From positions 1 to 9,590 of the forward strand of contig CAAEDK010000270.1 of assembly GCA_900754605.1 (NCBI GenBank): a stretch of 9,590 bases of DNA, read 5' to 3'. The notes under the pieces are model-generated. The model had not been told where the DNA came from. It saw nothing but the letters and a program-made list of their open reading frames with translations, and did not search any database. Shown one piece after another: positions 7,201 through 9,590 of the stretch; within the stretch, counting starts at the first letter, position 1, and each line of letters begins with the position of its first letter. A program made the position numbers and the translations under genes. This stretch comes from an uncultured Oscillospiraceae bacterium. Its GTDB lineage: Bacteria; Bacillota_A; Clostridia; Oscillospirales; Oscillospiraceae.

Positions 7201-9153
7201 GACGCTCACCCGGAAGCCGCCGTTGGCAATATAGTCTGCCGCAGTTTCACTGTATAGGAGATACGCGCTGCTGTCCAGCTTGACAGCATCCGTACCGCCC
7301 TCCAGAACCACAAGTGTCACGCCGGCGCCGATTTCGGCGGGCAGCGGAATCGTACTGTTCCCGGATTTCACGCTGACAGGCAGCTTCGCCTGAATGGTGC
7401 CGCCCTGCCCGGAAACCGAGTTGATGAGCCGCATAGTGGAGTCCACGCCGTCAACCGGCTTACTGCTGTAATTCGTCTTCAATGCCACTGCGCCGTCACT
7501 GCTGGTAACTGCCGTGCCGTCAATATCATAGCCATTGAGATCAATGGTCACACCATAATTTACAGTACTGATGCCGGAGGTGAGCACGAGACTTTTCTGC
7601 AGCTGGACGGTGCTGCCGGCAGGCGCTGCTTTCGCAGCCGCACTCAACGTCAGGTAGTTGGTTCTGCTCCCATCCCGGGCAATCACGACCGCCTCGGCGG
7701 ACTCGTCTTTCACTCCAACAGAGAGGGAACCGTCGGGATTTTTCACCACGCCGTAGCCATCCCTGAAGGCGTCGGAACTGTTGACAACCCGCGCCGCCTC
7801 GGCGCCGGGGAAGCTGCCGCCGGAAATTTCTGCTGTGGCTGTTTCTGCCAGACTGATTACGTACGAAGAGCCGTCGCCCTGCGTCTGGAAGGTACCGCCG
7901 GTGAGCGTGAGATCCGCGCCGGCACCCATGGAAATGGCGGTTCCGCTGCTCTCACTGGTGAATGTTCCTTTCGAAATGGTCAGCTTGCCGGTGTTGGCCC
8001 CGCCTGCAAAGTAGTCAGAGCCCACAACCGTGCTCTCGGCGGTAAATGTGCCGCCGGAGATCGTTGCCGTGTTGGCATTATATACGGCATAGCGACTCTC
8101 GCCGGGCTGCTTGAAGTTGCCGCCGGTGATGGTCAGCTCTCCGTAATCGTCATTCTTTACTGTGATCTGGCCGCCGGTAAAGGTGCCGCCATTGATGGTC
8201 AGCTTGGCTTGCTTCCCGCCCGCGCTGGGCTGGGGCTCACCATTGGATCCAGCCTCCGCTGCGGAGCTGTTCTGCCAGCCATTGCCGATCAGGCTGGAAT
8301 AGAGGCCGGAGTTGCTATCAGAAAACTTCACCGTGACGCCGTCTTTGATGGTCATGGTGCCGAAGTTCTTCAACACATACCAGCTGTTGCTGCCGCTTGC
8401 GTCGCTGCCGGTACTGGCCTCCTGAGAGCGGGTATAAGAGCCGCCCTGCAGGGTGATGGCCGCATTGATGTTGTTGTACACCGCACCCCTGCCATGGCTG
8501 ATGTTATCCACCACGCCGGTCTTCTCCGCGGAGGTATCCACAATGGTAATCCGGGTGCTTTTGTTGAAGATCGTATGACTTTCCTTATTGGTCAGGGTGT
8601 GGCCGTTCAGGTCGATTTTGATATACCGGCCTTCCGGGATCACCACGTCTTCAGCCAAGTTCTCATTCAGTGTAATGGTGTACAGCCCTTTGTTGGTGTC
8701 TTTGTTATACGCTTGCGTAGCGTCGATGGCCGCACTGACGGAGTCATATTCCGTCGTCCCGCCGTTCTGTTCCATGGTAACGGCGGACTCCTCCAGAAGA
8801 ATGATCTCCTGAAGCGGCACCTCATTCGGCACAGAGGTGCTGCCATTTTCAGGGATTTCCTCCCCGGTGGGGTCCTGTACACCGTCTTCCGGCGTCTGCG
8901 GATCCCTTTCATCCTCTCCGTCACCGGCGGGCAGTTCCGGATCCCCGTCACTGGGCTGAAGGTCCTCTTCTCCCTCCTGCTCTTTCTCCGGATCGTCTGG
9001 CTCCTTTTCAGGAGTCGAAGGCTCCTTGATCTGCTCTTCCTGCTGTTCTCCGGATTCTTCCGGAGGTGTGAGTTCCTCTGCAAACACTGCCGTAGGAAGC
9101 AACGTCAGTATTAGACAGAGCGCCATCAGAACAGACAGCAACTTTCTCTTCAT
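4213..9153 (-). CDS. Large exported beta-helix surface protein with SLH anchor
   Basis: This gene encodes 1646 residues. A signal peptide (1-25) has a KRK start, a hydrophobic core and a cut after AVFA. Residues 26-120 are an acidic Pro/Glu/Asp-rich spacer. Five beta-helix-like modules follow (about 122-480, 488-650, 654-935, 938-1300 and 1308-1386), most opening with a motif such as EFTTIQGAIDAA. Rungs such as LTINGGTF, ATISGGTF and LTLTGGTF recur at 318-450. A Gly/Ser linker (1387-1401), an InlB-type repeat domain (1402-1477) and three SLH repeats (1485-1646) end the protein. SLH repeats bind pyruvylated wall polymer, so the protein should sit on the cell surface. Adhesion or glycan contact is inferred; no catalytic site is seen. 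The ATG at 9153 is chosen over an ATG 69 bases upstream because AAGGAGG precedes it and the signal peptide starts there. A weak promoter (TTCTGA, 17 bases, TATAAA at 9181-9186) may lie just upstream. Confidence 0.93.
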   Translation of the reverse strand: MKRKLLSVLMALCLILTLLPTAVFAEELTPPEESGEQQEEQIKEPSTPEKEPDDPEKEQEGEEDLQPSDGDPELPAGDGEDERDPQTPEDGVQDPTGEEIPENGSTSVPNEVPLQEIILLEESAVTMEQNGGTTEYDSVSAAIDATQAYNKDTNKGLYTITLNENLAEDVVIPEGRYIKIDLNGHTLTNKESHTIFNKSTRITIVDTSAEKTGVVDNISHGRGAVYNNINAAITLQGGSYTRSQEASTGSDASGSNSWYVLKNFGTMTIKDGVTVKFSDSNSGLYSSLIGNGWQNSSAAEAGSNGEPQPSAGGKQAKLTINGGTFTGGQITVKNDDYGELTITGGNFKQPGESRYAVYNANTATISGGTFTAESTVVGSDYFAGGANTGKLTISKGTFTSESSGTAISMGAGADLTLTGGTFQTQGDGSSYVISLAETATAEISGGSFPGAEAARVVNSSDAFRDGYGVVKNPDGSLSVGVKDESAEAVVIARDGSRTNYLTLSAAAKAAPAGSTVQLQKSLVLTSGISTVNYGVTIDLNGYDIDGTAVTSSDGAVALKTNYSSKPVDGVDSTMRLINSVSGQGGTIQAKLPVSVKSGNSTIPLPAEIGAGVTLVVLEGGTDAVKLDSSAYLLYSETAADYIANGGFRVSVGGVDRIYGSYANAVSAAGDNAVVTLLHDYTGSDKIYSGSRSGTLDLAGRTYTYTGSDAIVDVNYENVGLTIQNGTLEGTSPEADGARVLYSNSSLTLEGVTVGVEGEDIYGIVTNGTNVKNAIALKNSTLNVPNGNGIYFPSTGTVTIENSIINAKYVGVQMCAGSLAVRGAQTAITVTGRHENKTGDDGVIGDGAAISIVEREGYQDLGTVTIEDGTFKSAESVDAVKAYAFNNANKTEEAWPTAGEVVSVSGGTFSAEVPEALCQDGYVAVKDENGSFVVGKDPAKTFVAQIGDREFTTIQGAIDAAGSGDTVRIKPGTYADDLTISKKITLLGSGADEAGTILTGTVSVAADGVTLDGIWFQQTYSEQDSKDQGACKLKTTETGTNLTIQNCIVQRMTGTAIPYGAIVHYGAAEGTLTLKNTELIAPVAGTADEINSASPSVIGVAAWAQTGENIDEAWKLVVTDCTIRTNGFAVFDRWNNATYTNTTFTGLEGVEGLDDIEVKTCYMALNNPHANDVTYDHCTFRNMRSWGMLVAGEELTVTDCTFDGTNQSRAISVAYGTIDKCTITGNTFDLSGSGSGIMFSGAVTETSTITVADNTFKNCSQEGGYCVNNTGAVEGEQVAPISVTGSTFIDCANKYLNQVNVEEAAASDTAYVVSGNTETYYETLAEAISSAPVGSAVYLLKDISETVSVSKNISIYTNGHAFSAANIQCAANYYVRQISGGYEVYYSAPSTGSGGSDSDPSYAPILNVGSGGSVKVNPRTPEEGDKVTITPDPDSGYGVDEVIVTDRNGREIDVTANRDGTYTFEQPRGRVTIEVTFARTGENAFFADVPETFWAYDEIVWAYDNGYVNGTTATTFSPNGSITRQQVWMILARLSGKSPANMAEARTWAMDNGISDGTNPGAAVTRQQLVALLYRFAELRNYANGQRADLSAYPDAGSVAGYAVEPLQWSVANGIVGGTSAGTLNPAGTATRAQFAVILYRFWNQVA
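7804..8202 (-). repeat. Array of GGTF-type beta-helix rungs inside the surface-protein gene
   Basis: Six short rungs (residues about 318-450) share the pattern hydrophobic-T-I/L-x-G-G-T/N/S-F: LTINGGTF, LTITGGNF, ATISGGTF, LTISKGTF, LTLTGGTF and AEISGGSF, spaced about 20-30 residues. In DNA each core reads near CCGCCGG/A-GAT-GGT-CAG on the plus strand. Such ladders build right-handed parallel beta-helices and are prone to recombination. Confidence 0.7.
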
Positions 9154-9203
9154 TTTCTCGTTTCCTCCTTTTATAACTTCTTTATAACCCCTGCGCTTCA
9201 GGT

Positions 9204-9293
9204 TCAGAACGCACAATGACACAGCCGCTTTACAGGCGGCTCCCGCTCCGGAGACCGCCTGTAAACACTGCGAACAGGAAAATCACAGAGCAT
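9204..9293 (-). CDS. Small ORF (29 aa), possible leader peptide
   Basis: ATG at 9293 follows a near-perfect AGGAGG (9303-9308, nine bases away). The ORF runs 29 codons to TGA at 9204-9206 and ends 50 bases before the surface-protein start. The product is Arg-, Pro- and Cys-rich (it contains VYRRSPEREPPVKR) and matches no family I know. A GC-rich hairpin occupies its middle. The ribosome site is as good as that of the large gene, which favours real translation as a leader or regulatory ORF; it is too short to be sure. Confidence 0.35.
   Translation of the reverse strand: MLCDFPVRSVYRRSPEREPPVKRLCHCAF
9229..9265 (-). other. GC-rich hairpin in the surface-protein leader
   Basis: TTTACAGGCGG (9229-9239) and CCGCCTGTAAA (9255-9265) are perfect 11-bp arms; inside, CTCC and GGAG can extend the stem by four pairs with a one-base bulge. 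No T tract follows on either strand, so it is not a terminator. It lies within the 29-codon ORF and about 75 bases before the large gene's start. If transcribed it could act on translation or RNA stability. Confidence 0.5.
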
Positions 9294-9496
9294 GTCCCAT
9301 CACCTCCTCCCAACTGACGATAAGCGGTTCATTTAGCGACCGCTCCTGGAAATGCTCCAGCAGCAGACGAAAGCAGCCCGCAGATTCGTCCGCTGTGGAT
9401 TACTGAGTTTTCTTGGACACCGTATCTGTCTGGCGCGCTGTCCGGGTGTCACGGGTCAGCGTCTGTTCGATCCTTTTCTCTTTAGAATATTTTTAT

Positions 9497-9516
9497 GTCA
9501 AAATTTATATTTTGAC
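9497..9516. promoter_or_regulatory. Perfect AT-rich palindrome, possible operator
   Basis: GTCAAAAT (9497-9504) and ATTTTGAC (9509-9516) are exact complements around TTAT. The arms contain TTGACA or TTGACT on each strand, so the site may also include a -35 element. It lies in the AT-rich patch about 350 bases upstream of the surface-protein gene. A dimeric regulator site is inferred. Confidence 0.35.
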
Positions 9517-9537
9517 TATATAAAATATCTGGCTCTG

Positions 9538-9553
9538 CACAGTTTGCACTGTG
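9538..9553. promoter_or_regulatory. Second short palindrome upstream
   Basis: CACAGT (9538-9543) and ACTGTG (9548-9553) pair exactly around TTGC. It lies 21 bases from the AT-rich palindrome, roughly two helical turns, but the two differ in sequence, so they would not be sites for the same protein. Confidence 0.25.
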
Positions 9554-9590
9554 AGAAAGAAAAAGTGCCACGCCATCAGCGCCTTCCAGG

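Larger units (their letters stand above)
9294..9590. other. Upstream region of the surface-protein gene, no clear gene
   Basis: No gene with a supportable start is seen. On the minus strand one frame is open from 9492 to 9283 except for a single TAA (9400-9402). Its second half reads protein-like (ESAGCFRLLLEHFQERSLNE) but has no start codon other than an ATG seven codons before its end. The stretch 9481-9530 is strikingly AT-rich compared with the rest and holds a palindrome, as expected of a promoter region, but I could not fix a well-spaced promoter there. Confidence 0.4.

Noticed and set aside
7804..8202. The regular repeats in this stretch as a possible CRISPR array
   Set aside because: The units are diverged, unevenly spaced and in frame within a coding gene; they encode beta-helix rungs.
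8209..9114. A 301-codon open frame on the plus strand
   Set aside because: It is antisense to the signal peptide, acidic spacer and first module of the surface protein; its Leu/Phe-rich end mirrors the Glu-rich spacer.
4213..9222. Longer start for the surface protein at 9222
   Set aside because: It adds 23 residues before the signal peptide, overlaps the small ORF and lacks a ribosome site; AAGGAGG precedes the ATG at 9153.
9229..9265. The GC-rich inverted repeat as a terminator
   Set aside because: No T tract follows on either strand.

Overview
The window looks like chromosome from a GC-rich gut Firmicute of class Clostridia, most likely order Oscillospirales (Flavonifractor/Lawsonibacter/Oscillibacter-like). 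This is inferred from AGGAGG-type ribosome sites, a DivIVA-like coiled-coil protein, an FAD oxidoreductase with a C-terminal Rieske motif, and above all a large signal-peptide protein ending in three S-layer homology (SLH) repeats. Taxonomy is inference; there is no rRNA or marker gene to fix it.

Layout. Bases 1-94 hold only a possible partial reading frame on the minus strand. A DivIVA-like gene (95-724, minus) and a tRNA-Arg(ACG) gene (887-963, plus) diverge from facing promoters; the tRNA has a short leader hairpin and a strong terminator. From about 1088 to 2150 the DNA is decayed: a clearly recognisable tyrosine integrase (minus strand) carries several frameshifts and lacks the HxxR part of its active site, and the sequence upstream of it holds only unassignable frame fragments. 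An integrase remnant beside a tRNA 3' end suggests the scar of an integrative element. An intact FAD/Rieske oxidoreductase (2165-3463, plus) follows, ending in a hairpin. Bases 3521-4110 are a second decayed patch, with a broken IS200/IS605-type Y1 transposase (minus) and a 12-bp inverted repeat beside it. Two opposite-facing terminators (4128-4195) close this patch and the next gene.

More than half of the window (4213-9153, minus) is one gene for a 1646-residue exported surface protein: signal peptide, acidic Pro/Glu/Asp-rich spacer, five beta-helix-like modules, an InlB-type repeat domain and three SLH repeats that would hold it to the cell wall. Its upstream region (9154-9590) has a 29-codon ORF with a strong ribosome site and a GC-rich hairpin inside it, and two perfect palindromes farther up.

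The intact genes do not form a pathway: a division/morphology-type coiled-coil protein, a tRNA, a probable redox enzyme and a surface protein, separated by two scars of mobile DNA. I found no convincing new multi-gene system. The best leads are the modular architecture and cysteine-rich module of the surface protein, its structured leader, and the stepwise decay of the integrase.
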